Shown: positions 10,053 to 17,446 of the stretch, piece by piece
How positions within the stretch are numbered: the stretch's first letter is position 1
How the letters are laid out: every line of letters starts with the position of its first letter
Assembly (NCBI RefSeq): GCF_000407545.1
Contig: NZ_ASWH01000001.1
Coordinates: 1,069,501 to 1,133,500 of the forward strand
Source: Enterococcus gilvus ATCC BAA-350
GTDB lineage: Bacteria; Bacillota; Bacilli; Lactobacillales; Enterococcaceae
Reading direction: 5' to 3'
Length of the DNA stretch: 64,000 bases
Translations under genes and position numbers: made by a program
The notes under the pieces: generated by a model
The model's database searches: none
Seen by the model: the letters and a program-made list of their open reading frames with translations, nothing else
Told to the model about the DNA's origin: nothing

Positions 10053-10069
10053 AATTTCGAGCAAGTGCG

Positions 10070-10099
10070 TTGCATTTTCACTAAGATTCTTGCTATTAT
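10070..10099 (+). promoter_or_regulatory. promoter of rex
   Basis: TTGCAT (10070-10075), an 18-bp spacer, then TATTAT (10094-10099) preceded by TGC, an extended -10. It is about 50 bp upstream of the rex start. Confidence 0.6.
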
Positions 10100-10147
10100 A
10101 GTGCAGTAGTCAACATTTACGAAAATTTTTGATAGAGGAGAGTTATT

Positions 10148-10786
10148 GTGAAAGAACATTCAATTCCAAAAGCGACTGTTAAACGATTGCCGTTATATTA
10201 TCGGTATTTGCGTATTTTAAATAATGCTGGAAAAACAAAAGTATCATCTACAGAACTAAGTGAGGCGATCCAGGTCGATAGCGCAACGATTCGTCGGGAC
10301 TTTTCTTACTTTGGTGAATTAGGGAAACGTGGATATGGATACGATGTCGAAGATTTGATGCATTTCTTCGGTAAAATCTTAAATGACGACCAGTTGACCA
10401 ACGTCGCATTAGTCGGTGTCGGTAATTTGGGAAGCGCGTTGTTAAAATTCAAGTTCCATCAAAGCAACAGCATCCGTGTAAGCTGCGCCTTTGATGTTAA
10501 AGAAGATATCGTAGGACGTATCGTTGATGGCATCCCTGTGTACCCATTAGACAGCATGGTCGAACAGATCAAATTGCAACAAATCGAAATCGCTATTCTG
10601 ACTTTACCAGCACAACAAGCGCAACAAGTGGTGGATCAATTAGCGGCAGCTGGAATCAAAGGAATCTTAAACTTTACAGCCGCTCGTCTTACTGCACCAG
10701 AGGATGTTATTATCCAAAGCGTGGATCTGACCAATGAATTGCAGACCTTGATTTATTTCTTGCACCACAACAACAACGACAAATAA
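10148..10786 (+). CDS. rex: redox-sensing transcriptional repressor Rex
   Basis: 212 residues, GTG start with AGAGGAG about 8 bp upstream. Rex senses the NADH/NAD+ ratio and represses fermentation and respiration genes. The N-terminal winged helix (about 1-80; RLPLYYRYL, DSATIRRDFSYFGELGKRGYG) is followed by a Rossmann domain with VALVGVGNLGSALL (about 91-104) and a C-terminal domain-swap helix with LTNELQTLIYFL. All are diagnostic. It is divergent from ydiF and ends in a strong terminator, so it is a single-gene unit. Confidence 0.97.
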   Translation: MKEHSIPKATVKRLPLYYRYLRILNNAGKTKVSSTELSEAIQVDSATIRRDFSYFGELGKRGYGYDVEDLMHFFGKILNDDQLTNVALVGVGNLGSALLKFKFHQSNSIRVSCAFDVKEDIVGRIVDGIPVYPLDSMVEQIKLQQIEIAILTLPAQQAQQVVDQLAAAGIKGILNFTAARLTAPEDVIIQSVDLTNELQTLIYFLHHNNNDK

Positions 10787-10816
10787 AAAAAACTGAGCCT
10801 TTGCTCAGTTTTTTTG
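10787..10816 (+). terminator. intrinsic terminator of rex
   Basis: AAAAAACTGAGC pairs with GCTCAGTTTTTT around a CTTT loop, starting right after the rex stop. The A and T runs on both sides allow bidirectional use, including for the - strand thioredoxin-like gene. Confidence 0.9.
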
Positions 10817-10855
10817 CTGTCTACTTATAGAGGTGTTGAAACTCAAATGTTTCGC

Positions 10856-11200
10856 TTACTGCTCACCGAATAACGTTTGATAATCCGTGGTTTCCGAATC
10901 TTTTGGCAATTGCTGCAACAACTCGTTTAAAGTGGTGAAATCAATAAAACGGGCTTGACGCGCAATTTCTTTTCCGTCGTGGTAGACCAAAACGGCGGGG
11001 ACAGTCAGAACTTCAAAAAAGCCTGCCAATTCTGGTTCGTGCAGAATGTCTAAATGATGAAAAGGAATAGATGCCTCTTTGGCAAGCTTTCTTACTTTCG
11101 GTTCATCTACATGACAGATGCTGCAAGTTTCAGAAGAGATGAACACGACATTATTTGCTTCATTAGATAAAGACTCTTGAACCATGCTCAATTTTTCCAT
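10856..11200 (-). CDS. thioredoxin-like protein
   Basis: About 114 residues, thioredoxin fold, with a CxxC pair in SSETCSICHVDEP and a cis-proline segment LTVPAVLVY. It likely reduces or senses thiols in the cytosol, and no signal peptide is visible. Upstream ATG 11209 lies directly on the Shine-Dalgarno (AGGAAAGG), so the ATG at 11200 is the likelier start. The active-site sequence CSIC differs from the classical CGPC, so it is a thioredoxin-family protein rather than TrxA. Confidence 0.85.
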   Translation of the reverse strand: MEKLSMVQESLSNEANNVVFISSETCSICHVDEPKVRKLAKEASIPFHHLDILHEPELAGFFEVLTVPAVLVYHDGKEIARQARFIDFTTLNELLQQLPKDSETTDYQTLFGEQ

Positions 11201-11329
11201 GGCAAACATCCTTTCCTAAAAAATACTTACTATCTGTAAGATAATCAGATTTGGTCAAATTGTCAATTTAGTTGTTTGAGAAAAATAGTTGTTTGATTTC
11301 ATAAAAAGCGTTATACTCTCTAATGTACT

Positions 11330-11400
11330 GCGGGTGTAGTTTAGTGGTAAAACAGAAGCTTCCCAAGCTTCCGTCGCGAGTTCGATTCTCGTCACCCGCT
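11330..11400 (+). tRNA. tRNA-Gly (anticodon CCC)
   Basis: 71 nt folding as a normal cloverleaf: acceptor GCGGGTG/CACCCGC, anticodon stem GAAGC/GCTTC with loop TTCCCAA, T-loop TTCGATT. The CCA end is not encoded. The 3' end forms the left attachment core of the prophage, so the tRNA is regenerated intact by the insertion. Confidence 0.96.
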
Positions 11401-11401
11401 T
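11390..11401 (+). other. attL core
   Basis: CGTCACCCGCTT, overlapping the last 11 bases of tRNA-Gly. It is identical to the 12 bases at 51304-51315. The integrase gene is the nearest phage gene, as expected. Confidence 0.88.
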
Positions 11402-11405
11402 CGTG

Positions 11406-11454
11406 AAAGAGTGCTAAACCTTTGGTATCAAGGGATTTATAGCACTCTTTTTTT
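11406..11454 (+). terminator. phage-supplied terminator after tRNA-Gly
   Basis: AAAGAGTGCTA (11406-11416) pairs with TAGCACTCTTT (11440-11450), followed by a T run. It lies just inside the prophage and would end the tRNA transcript after the native terminator was displaced to the right end. Confidence 0.8.
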
Positions 11455-11496
11455 AGTGATTCCACAAAAAATCCACAAAACAGCGTAAAAAGACAA

Positions 11497-12639
11497 TTAT
11501 AAGAGGTCTTTCATGTAATTAAATACTTTCTCTTTGTTTTTTTTGCGGTTCTCTTGTGTAACTGAAGCATACTCATATGACTGTGAAATGTTCTTATGCC
11601 CAAGTTGAGATTTGATATAAATCGGATCAGCTTCAGCAAGTATTAAAGCGTCTGCTCGAGCATGTCTAAAACCATGAGAGGTGATGCGAGGGACGCCGGC
11701 TAATTTACAAGTTTCTTCTATATAATCGTTTACAGCATCATTAGTGATTGGCCAAGTGTTTCTTTCATTTACGAAAACTAAATTTCTAGGATTTTTTACT
11801 TTGCCTAAAACAATTCGTTCATTTTGAATCTTTTTATGTTTCTTTAATTCCATGAAAAGGGAATAGGGAACATCGACACCTCTAACGCCGTCAGGAGTCT
11901 TAGTATCTCCTAGACCTCGATCTTCTTCATCATATTGATAGGCTCGTTCAATGTTGATTAAACCATGCTGTTCATCTAGATCAGTCCAATATAGTGCCGC
12001 TACTTCTTGATAACGACACCCGGTGTAAAGTTGGGTCAATACAAAATATTTACTAATGGTATCAGGACGAGCGAGAAGGGTACTTCTAAATTTCTTAGTA
12101 TCTTCATAACTTATCGTTATTTCTTTATTGTGGATTGGATCTACACCCGTAAGCTTTGCGTTTCTTGCTGGATTAGAGGAAATAATTCTCATATCCATTG
12201 CTTCGAGAAAAACTGCTTTACAAATTTCGTGCCGGTTCTTTACCGTATTTTTCGATAAGGGATCGCCTTTTTGTCCTCCTTCACTACCAAGCCAGTTCAA
12301 AAATTTCTGATAATTTAACTTCGTTATACCGGCCAATGTCTGTTTTGTGCCGAAAAACTGTTCAAGATTTTTACCAGTAAGGACGTAGCGGCGAAGTGTT
12401 CGATTTGATACATTGCCTTTTTTAAAGGTCTCTACATATTCGTTAAAAAAATTAATTAGATTAGTTTGTTTGACCATTTCTCCACTTGAAACCTTAGCTA
12501 AAAAATCGACCTTTTTTGCATTCACAGCTTTTTTTGTTACATCAGTGATCATTTTATCTTTCCATTCACTGGTAATGGGGTCTTTGTATCGAAAGCGAAG
12601 CCGCCAGTTACCATTTTCAAGGCGTTTAGGTTCAGCCAT
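11497..12639 (-). CDS. int: prophage integrase, tyrosine recombinase
   Basis: About 380 residues. An N-terminal arm-binding part (NWRLRFRYKDP) is followed by a SAM-like core-binding domain (about 60-150) and the catalytic domain. Catalytic residues are visible in YTGCRYQEVAAL (Arg), SHGFRHARADALI (His-x-x-Arg), LGHKNISQSYEYASV (His and nucleophile Tyr). It integrates and excises the phage at the tRNA-Gly site 96 bp away. The start ATG lies just after the stop of the preceding small gene, so the two are translationally coupled. An in-frame GTG at 12645 is an alternative start. Confidence 0.95.
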   Translation of the reverse strand: MAEPKRLENGNWRLRFRYKDPITSEWKDKMITDVTKKAVNAKKVDFLAKVSSGEMVKQTNLINFFNEYVETFKKGNVSNRTLRRYVLTGKNLEQFFGTKQTLAGITKLNYQKFLNWLGSEGGQKGDPLSKNTVKNRHEICKAVFLEAMDMRIISSNPARNAKLTGVDPIHNKEITISYEDTKKFRSTLLARPDTISKYFVLTQLYTGCRYQEVAALYWTDLDEQHGLINIERAYQYDEEDRGLGDTKTPDGVRGVDVPYSLFMELKKHKKIQNERIVLGKVKNPRNLVFVNERNTWPITNDAVNDYIEETCKLAGVPRITSHGFRHARADALILAEADPIYIKSQLGHKNISQSYEYASVTQENRKKNKEKVFNYMKDLL

Positions 12640-12641
12640 AA

Positions 12642-12866
12642 TCACTCACTCCATAATTTATTGTTATCTAGATCAATAGTTGCTAATATTGGTATTTTTA
12701 CTGTTTTACCATTTCTAATGGGTCTGTAAATTTCCTTTTTATGATCGAATTTCATGATTTGGAATTCTTGCTCGCTATAAAGCTTATTAGAATCAAGCTT
12801 CCAATCCTTTTTTGACTCAGGAAATCGTAAATCTAATTTTTCTTTCATTTGTTTTGCACTATACAT
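12642..12866 (-). CDS. small phage protein coupled to integrase
   Basis: 74 residues, basic and charged, no recognised domain. Its position directly before int suggests a role in excision or integration control, but it has no clear helix-turn-helix of the Xis type. The first ATG (12875) lies on the Shine-Dalgarno AGAAAGGA, so I chose the ATG at 12866. The stop TGA is adjacent to the int start. An SOS-type box lies about 110 bp upstream. Confidence 0.65.
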   Translation of the reverse strand: MYSAKQMKEKLDLRFPESKKDWKLDSNKLYSEQEFQIMKFDHKKEIYRPIRNGKTVKIPILATIDLDNNKLWSE

Positions 12867-12973
12867 AAAAAACATTCCTTTCTGATTTTAGATTCATTAA
12901 TCAATTTATAGCTGAAAAAGTCGTTCGTTCATTTGTTTATGCATAAATATTTTCTGATTTTATATCGAATAAT

Positions 12974-12987
12974 CAAACGTACGTTCG
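12974..12987 (-). promoter_or_regulatory. LexA/DinR-type SOS box upstream of int operon
   Basis: On the - strand the site reads CGAACGTACGTTTG, matching the Gram-positive consensus CGAACRNRYGTTYC in 13 of 14 positions. An A/T-rich TATAAA lies about 17 bp downstream on the same strand. The site precedes the small gene and int, so it could make excision DNA-damage responsive. Confidence 0.55.
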
Positions 12988-12999
12988 TTTTAGGTGTTA

Positions 13000-13018
13000 A
13001 AAGAAAAGCCCGAAGGCT
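13000..13018 (-). terminator. weak intrinsic terminator of lipoprotein gene
   Basis: On the - strand AGCC-TTCG-GGCT is followed by TTTTCTTTT. The short stem with a UUCG-type loop lies just after the lipoprotein stop. Confidence 0.55.
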
Positions 13019-13025
13019 AATCTTT

Positions 13026-13700
13026 CTATTGAAGTTGGAGCGAAATGTCATAAGTATGATAAGCATTATCATCATCGTAATTATCTGTGTCGTAACTACT
13101 ATCGATAGTTAATCTTAATGTCTTAATTGAGTTTGCATCCGTTAGTTTAGACAATGGATAAATTCCCCATCCATCTTCTTTTGTGCCTTTCATCAAGTCT
13201 CCATCCCAAGTATCGAAGTTAAATACACCGCCATCATCAACTTGTTCGCCGTAATCTGTTACTATTTTTGCTTGTGTCGGATAAATAGAAACATCCTGTT
13301 GGGGAGTCTCAACATTAAAATGAACAGCAACAAATCCGGTATAAGTATCATCTGAATAATCAACAATATCCGTAGTTTTGACGACTGAAACTTTATCTAT
13401 TGATAAATTAACTCCAGACCAAGAATTATCTGAGAAATTCGTAGTATAGTCTTGTTTGCTTTGAATTTCAATATTCTCACCATCAGAAGCGTTATCGGCA
13501 ACTTTGCCAAAATCACTATCATTGACTAAAAGTTTTGAATTCTTTTTCTCTTTAACAGCTTCTTTAGAAGTATTTTCAGCACTCTTTACTTCTTTCGCAC
13601 TATCGGAAGATGCGTCGTTACTGTTGGAACTACAACCACCTAGAACTCCTATTGATATCAATGAAAGAACTAGAACCCCTATAAACTTTCTGTTTTTCAT
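13026..13700 (-). CDS. prophage lipoprotein, candidate superinfection exclusion factor
   Basis: 224 residues. Signal peptide MKNRKFIGVLVLSLISIG is followed by the lipobox VLGGC, making Cys23 the lipidated residue. A low-complexity Ser/Asp/Glu/Lys linker to about residue 75 leads to a C-terminal beta-rich domain (about 85-224) resembling DUF4352/telokin-like lipoproteins. RBS AGGGGGAAA is good. It lies in the lysogeny module between int and the repressor, where Gram-positive phages often carry lipoproteins that block DNA entry of related phages. That role is inferred from position only. Confidence 0.8.
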   Translation of the reverse strand: MKNRKFIGVLVLSLISIGVLGGCSSNSNDASSDSAKEVKSAENTSKEAVKEKKNSKLLVNDSDFGKVADNASDGENIEIQSKQDYTTNFSDNSWSGVNLSIDKVSVVKTTDIVDYSDDTYTGFVAVHFNVETPQQDVSIYPTQAKIVTDYGEQVDDGGVFNFDTWDGDLMKGTKEDGWGIYPLSKLTDANSIKTLRLTIDSSYDTDNYDDDNAYHTYDISLQLQ

Positions 13701-13772
13701 TCTTTTTCCCCCTAAATAATTAATTTTTTACTCCCACTTAATGGCAGGTAGTAAGCGTCGCCAAATAAATAG

Positions 13773-14207
13773 TTAAATATATCGAGCAAAATGTTCCGGT
13801 AATCCATGACTCTCTAACAATCCGTAAACACAAACATCCTGAAATTCACTTTCATCAAAGTAACTTTCTTTATCAATAATCAAATTTGTAGCGAAATAGT
13901 TTGCTTCTTTTTCAATTTTTAATTCGGACACGATAGTAACTTTGGACAGCATCGGCGTATTTTCGCTTGGGTGAAGAACCGCATGCCCAAGCTCATGTGC
14001 GGCTGTGGATCGTTGTTCTGCCTCGCTTAATCTACTATTTATATGAATCATCTTTATGCGATTAGCCCGATTATAGTAGCCGTAAATTTCTCCCAAATCT
14101 TCTTCTATTACAGAAATCCCCAATAATTTGGCTAATTGAAAAGGGTCTCTGGTCTCGTAATTTGAAACAAGCTCACTTATTTTACTATCGACACTCGGTA
14201 ATTCCAT
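13773..14207 (-). CDS. ImmA/IrrE family metallo-endopeptidase
   Basis: 144 residues with the zinc motif HELGH in AAHELGHAVLHP and the glutamate-rich segment after it (KEANYFATNLII). In ICEBs1 and related phages, ImmA cleaves the immunity repressor to release lysogeny. Here it is 8 bp downstream of the CI-like gene in the same direction, so it is made in the lysogen and presumably acts on CI. What activates it is unknown. Confidence 0.9.
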   Translation of the reverse strand: MELPSVDSKISELVSNYETRDPFQLAKLLGISVIEEDLGEIYGYYNRANRIKMIHINSRLSEAEQRSTAAHELGHAVLHPSENTPMLSKVTIVSELKIEKEANYFATNLIIDKESYFDESEFQDVCVYGLLESHGLPEHFARYI

Positions 14208-14215
14208 AAGACCAC

Positions 14216-14644
14216 CTACTTATCACGATACTTTTTAGGAGTAAATTTCTTCTTAGCTTCTATCTTAGCTATTCGCAACGAATTCTCTAAAGAAGCTATT
14301 AAAAGTTCTCTAGTTTCTTTATCTATTTCAGAGTCATCTTTAGAGAATGCAAGTGGCCCGCCTTGAGACAGGTCATCAATCATCTCTTCAAGTTGATTTT
14401 GAATAGAATTTTCGTCTTTTTCTGTTAAATCGTAATAGTGCCTTTTATTAGTGTTACCTAATAAATAGTCTGTTGAAACATTAAACAGTGAGGATAATTT
14501 GAGCAAGTCTTCATTACTTACACTTCGTCTATCATTTTCCCAGCTAGTCACAGTACTTTGACTTACTGATAATTTGTCAGCGAGCATCGGTTGCGTCATT
14601 GAATGTTCTTTTCTGAGTTGAGATATTCTTTCTCCAGTGGTCAT
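14216..14644 (-). CDS. CI-like repressor, XRE family
   Basis: 142 residues. An N-terminal helix-turn-helix (about 5-60; SMTQPMLADKLSVSQSTVTSWENDRR) is followed by a charged C-terminal part. It has no S24 self-cleavage domain, so it is not a LexA/lambda-CI type autoprotease. Inactivation is more likely through the adjacent ImmA-type protease. RBS GGAGGTG precedes the ATG. It is divergent from Cro across a 130-bp control region. Confidence 0.88.
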   Translation of the reverse strand: MTTGERISQLRKEHSMTQPMLADKLSVSQSTVTSWENDRRSVSNEDLLKLSSLFNVSTDYLLGNTNKRHYYDLTEKDENSIQNQLEEMIDDLSQGGPLAFSKDDSEIDKETRELLIASLENSLRIAKIEAKKKFTPKKYRDK

Positions 14645-14774
14645 ATATACACCTCCACAATTAGTATTATAACTTGTACTATTAGTAAACGAAATAAAAA
14701 CAAAAAAATATGTACAAAAAGAGTTGACTTGTACTTAATGTAATATTACAATGTGTACATAAGGTGGTGATGAA
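14645..14774. promoter_or_regulatory. divergent lysogeny/lytic control region with operators
   Basis: The early promoter on + is TTGACT (14724-14729), 17 bp, TACAAT (14747-14752). The repressor promoter on - has TATAAT (14671-14666) with a poor -35. Four GTAC-centred sites at 14676, 14712, 14731 and 14755, most within a TTGTAC or TGTACA context, are probable CI/Cro operators. The sites at 14731 and 14755 flank the early -10. Confidence 0.7.
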
Positions 14775-14999
14775 ATGAATTTGCAACATTGTAGAGAAAA
14801 AGCAAATTTAACTCAAGAGCAGCTTGCAAGAAAAATAGGAATGTCAGTTTCAATGATAGTTTCCATTGAATCCGGCAGGCGAAAAGGATCAATCGAAACA
14901 CTTCTTCGTATTGCAGACGCTTTAGACGTAACCGTTGATGATATTTTGCGTACTAGTAATAATACTAATAGTAATAATTCCGAGGAGGCTTCGAAATGA
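14775..14999 (+). CDS. Cro-like regulator, XRE family
   Basis: 74 residues, almost entirely a helix-turn-helix (NLTQEQLARKIGMSVSMIVSIESGRRKGS), with an Asn/Ser-rich tail. RBS AAGGTGGTG. First gene of the rightward early operon opposite CI, the expected place for the lytic repressor Cro. Its end overlaps the next start by 4 bp. Confidence 0.85.
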   Translation: MNLQHCREKANLTQEQLARKIGMSVSMIVSIESGRRKGSIETLLRIADALDVTVDDILRTSNNTNSNNSEEASK

Positions 15000-15250
15000 A
15001 AGACAAACCACAAACAATCAAAGCAACAATAGCGTCTGGATTCCTAGATCAATATATTGAAATGCTAGTTCCGGCGCTCAAAAGAAAATTCGATGTCAAA
15101 CCCGGAATAGAAGGCTCGTTTTTTATGGAGCCGGGTGGCACTGATGAAATGCTAATACGATTTTTATCGAACGACGAAACTGCACAAGAAATTATCGACT
15201 TTATTAACTCAAAATGGCAGTTCGAAAGCGTTCCAGTTTTAGCTTCATAG
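14996..15250 (+). CDS. hypothetical early phage protein
   Basis: 84 residues, ATG overlapping the cro stop, with GAGGAGG inside the upstream gene as Shine-Dalgarno. The composition is mixed alpha/beta with no signal peptide or membrane helix. I do not recognise a family. Confidence 0.65.
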   Translation: MKDKPQTIKATIASGFLDQYIEMLVPALKRKFDVKPGIEGSFFMEPGGTDEMLIRFLSNDETAQEIIDFINSKWQFESVPVLAS

Positions 15251-15330
15251 GTTTGGATGAAGCTTTAAATTGATTATGAAGTAAAACGAAGTTGATTAAA
15301 ACTTAGGAAAGTAAGAAAGGGGTGTTCTTT

Positions 15331-15867
15331 TTGAAAACAACATCAAGAAAGTTGGATAAGCCGTTGAATGAATGGCTTGGGAGAACCGGTATTACAAAAC
15401 GACAAGTGGCAAAGGAAATACATGTTACCGCTCAATCTATAACAGATTGGACAAAAGAAAAGGCAGGGCCAGTTACACCAGACAATGCCGTGTTATTAAG
15501 TCAAATTGCAAATGATTCTACTTTAGCCCAATCAATTAGTTATTACTATTTAGGACTACCAAAGTCAATGGACGGAGCATACAGCTTAGATATTTCAAAA
15601 TTGGATGACCTAAGAGAACTTGAAGAAGACGAGCGAGATGAGAAGCAAAAGGATCGAGACCTGCGACGTATTTTATGTAAAAAAGTTGAATTTGATGAAT
15701 CTTCATATGACAAACTACTAGATTTGGCTAGAGAACAAGCGGAAGCGTGCATTGTAAATAATCAGTATCTATTTGCACTATGTGAACGGCTTGAAATGAG
15801 TGTGATGGATCTGACAGAGATGTTCATGCCGCGCTGGATTGAAGAAGGTTATTTCGGAGGTGATTAG
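15331..15867 (+). CDS. HTH-containing early phage protein
   Basis: About 178 residues. A helix-turn-helix lies near residues 10-45 (WLGRTGITKRQVAKEIHVTAQSITDW). A very acidic/basic charged middle (LEEDERDEKQKDRDLRR) and a C-terminal helical region follow. AAAGGGGTG fits the TTG at 15331 better than the GTG at 15322. It may act as a second regulator of early genes. No enzymatic motif is seen. Confidence 0.7.
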   Translation: MKTTSRKLDKPLNEWLGRTGITKRQVAKEIHVTAQSITDWTKEKAGPVTPDNAVLLSQIANDSTLAQSISYYYLGLPKSMDGAYSLDISKLDDLRELEEDERDEKQKDRDLRRILCKKVEFDESSYDKLLDLAREQAEACIVNNQYLFALCERLEMSVMDLTEMFMPRWIEEGYFGGD

Positions 15868-16143
15868 ATGATTGATTCAGAAAAAGAAATGAAGGATTTA
15901 GCGATATGCCTTTCTAGAAATTTAGTTTTATGTATGTGTTACGGAAAACCCATTAAAAATAATGAACTATCTAAAAAAAGTGGCGTTTCACTGGCAGTGA
16001 TCACTCGGATCAAAAATGACTGGCAAGGCAAAGAAAGGGTTCAGTTGGAAACAGTGGTTAAACTTGCTGCAGCTCTTAATGTAGAGGCAGTTGATTTATT
16101 AAGTAAAAATTCAATTTATCAAAAATTGGAGGGGACAGCATGA
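15868..16143 (+). CDS. small HTH regulator
   Basis: 91 residues starting directly after the previous stop. The helix-turn-helix segment NNELSKKSGVSLAVITRIKND and LAAALNVEAVDLL are XRE-like. It is the third DNA-binding-type protein in the first 1.4 kb of the early operon. Target unknown. Confidence 0.7.
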   Translation: MIDSEKEMKDLAICLSRNLVLCMCYGKPIKNNELSKKSGVSLAVITRIKNDWQGKERVQLETVVKLAAALNVEAVDLLSKNSIYQKLEGTA

Positions 16144-16340
16144 GGAAAATAAAAATCATTCGTGGCTTAGGAATAGCTTTTGTTGCTGGGCTTCTTCTGA
16201 TGCTAAAACTTAGTGCTATGCAGTCATTAAATATCCTGATGATGATTATCTGCATTATTTTAGCAGGCGTATTAGTCCCAACAACAATGGTTTATGACGA
16301 AAAAGAGTACGAACAACGCACAAAAAAAGAGACTTACTAG
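16140..16340 (+). CDS. small membrane protein
   Basis: 66 residues, overlapping the preceding stop by 4 bp. Two hydrophobic helices (about 8-23 and 28-46) and a charged C-terminal tail are visible. Role unknown. Confidence 0.6.
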   Translation: MRKIKIIRGLGIAFVAGLLLMLKLSAMQSLNILMMIICIILAGVLVPTTMVYDEKEYEQRTKKETY

Positions 16341-16392
16341 CCGGCAAGCAAAAGTAAGTCACTAACGAATTAATATCTAGGAGGATTATAAC

Positions 16393-16548
16393 ATGTTTGA
16401 TTATGATACCGCAATGGCTGATACAGAGAGTCATATTTTTGTAAATGTATCACAAAATACTGACAAAGACTCTCCTGATAATTTAGAAGGGTGGGGTGAT
16501 GATGGTGAAAAAATCAACAATCGAAATGACTCACAACGAATGGCTTGA
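16393..16548 (+). CDS. small acidic ORF before YqaJ
   Basis: 51 codons from ATG 16393 with a strong RBS (TAGGAGGATTATAAC). The product is acidic (MFDYDTAMADTES...). It overlaps the start of the YqaJ gene by about 50 bp in another frame, which could couple their translation. Coding status rests on the RBS alone. Confidence 0.4.
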   Translation: MFDYDTAMADTESHIFVNVSQNTDKDSPDNLEGWGDDGEKINNRNDSQRMA

Positions 16549-17446
16549 AGACAGAAGAAAAGGTATTGGCGGATCTGATGTTGGAACTATTCTTGGATTA
16601 AATAAGTGGAAATCACCTTATCAACTATGGCTAGAGAAAACAGGACAAGTGGAACTGGATGATTCAAATAGCGAACCAGCCTATTGGGGCAATGTTTTAG
16701 AAGAAATAGTCGCAAAAGAATTTACCGAACGAACTGGAAAAAAAGTTCGCCGTCGTAATCAAGTATTTGAGCACGCGTTGCATCCATTTTTGAGAGCCAA
16801 TATTGATCGAGATGTTGTCGGTGAAAATGCCATATTGGAATGTAAAACAGCGAATAGCTTCTTATCAAAAGAATGGGATGGCGAAGAGATCCCAATGAGC
16901 TATCTTTGTCAAATACAACATTATATGAACGTTTTAAATAGAGAATTTGCGTACGTCGCTGTCTTAATTGGTGGACAAAAGTTCATTTGGAAAAAGGTAG
17001 AACGGGATCAAGAATTGATTGACATAATAACTGAGCGACTAGTCGAATTTTGGGAAATCAATGTTATTACAGGAATGGAACCACCTATCGATGGTAGCGA
17101 CGCTACCGCCGAGTTTATAAAGAATCACTATTCAACAGAGGGAACCGAAGAAATCAGTTTATCTAGCGAATATGACGAATTGATCGAAAGTAAACGGGAC
17201 CTAAAGAAATCAGAAAAGGAAATTCAGACTCAGATTAAGAAGATCGATAACCAAATAAAATCGGAACTTGGAAAAAATGATGCAGTGGTCGGTATAAGCC
17301 CTAAATTCATTGTTTCGTGGAAGTCACAAGAACGGACTTCACTTGATAAAAAGCTGTTAGCTGAGAAATATCCAGAAGTAGTAAAAGATTCTAGTATTTA
17401 CAAAACGTCTAGTTTTAAACGACTAGCTGAAAAGGAGATCAAATAA
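16499..17446 (+). CDS. YqaJ-type phage recombination exonuclease
   Basis: About 315 residues. PD-(D/E)xK nuclease of the lambda Exo/YqaJ family, which resects DNA ends for RecT-mediated annealing. WLEDRRKGIGGSDVGTILGL, PAYWGNVLEEIVAKEF and the active-site region NIDRDVVGENAILECKTAN are family hallmarks. A coiled coil follows (about 215-260). The start is ATG 16499 or 16502. It is immediately followed by recT. Confidence 0.9.
   Translation: MMVKKSTIEMTHNEWLEDRRKGIGGSDVGTILGLNKWKSPYQLWLEKTGQVELDDSNSEPAYWGNVLEEIVAKEFTERTGKKVRRRNQVFEHALHPFLRANIDRDVVGENAILECKTANSFLSKEWDGEEIPMSYLCQIQHYMNVLNREFAYVAVLIGGQKFIWKKVERDQELIDIITERLVEFWEINVITGMEPPIDGSDATAEFIKNHYSTEGTEEISLSSEYDELIESKRDLKKSEKEIQTQIKKIDNQIKSELGKNDAVVGISPKFIVSWKSQERTSLDKKLLAEKYPEVVKDSSIYKTSSFKRLAEKEIK

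Noticed and set aside
11268..11465. 65-codon - strand frame antisense to tRNA-Gly
   Set aside because: Covers the tRNA and a terminator, no RBS. Frames like this are commonly mis-annotated opposite tRNAs.
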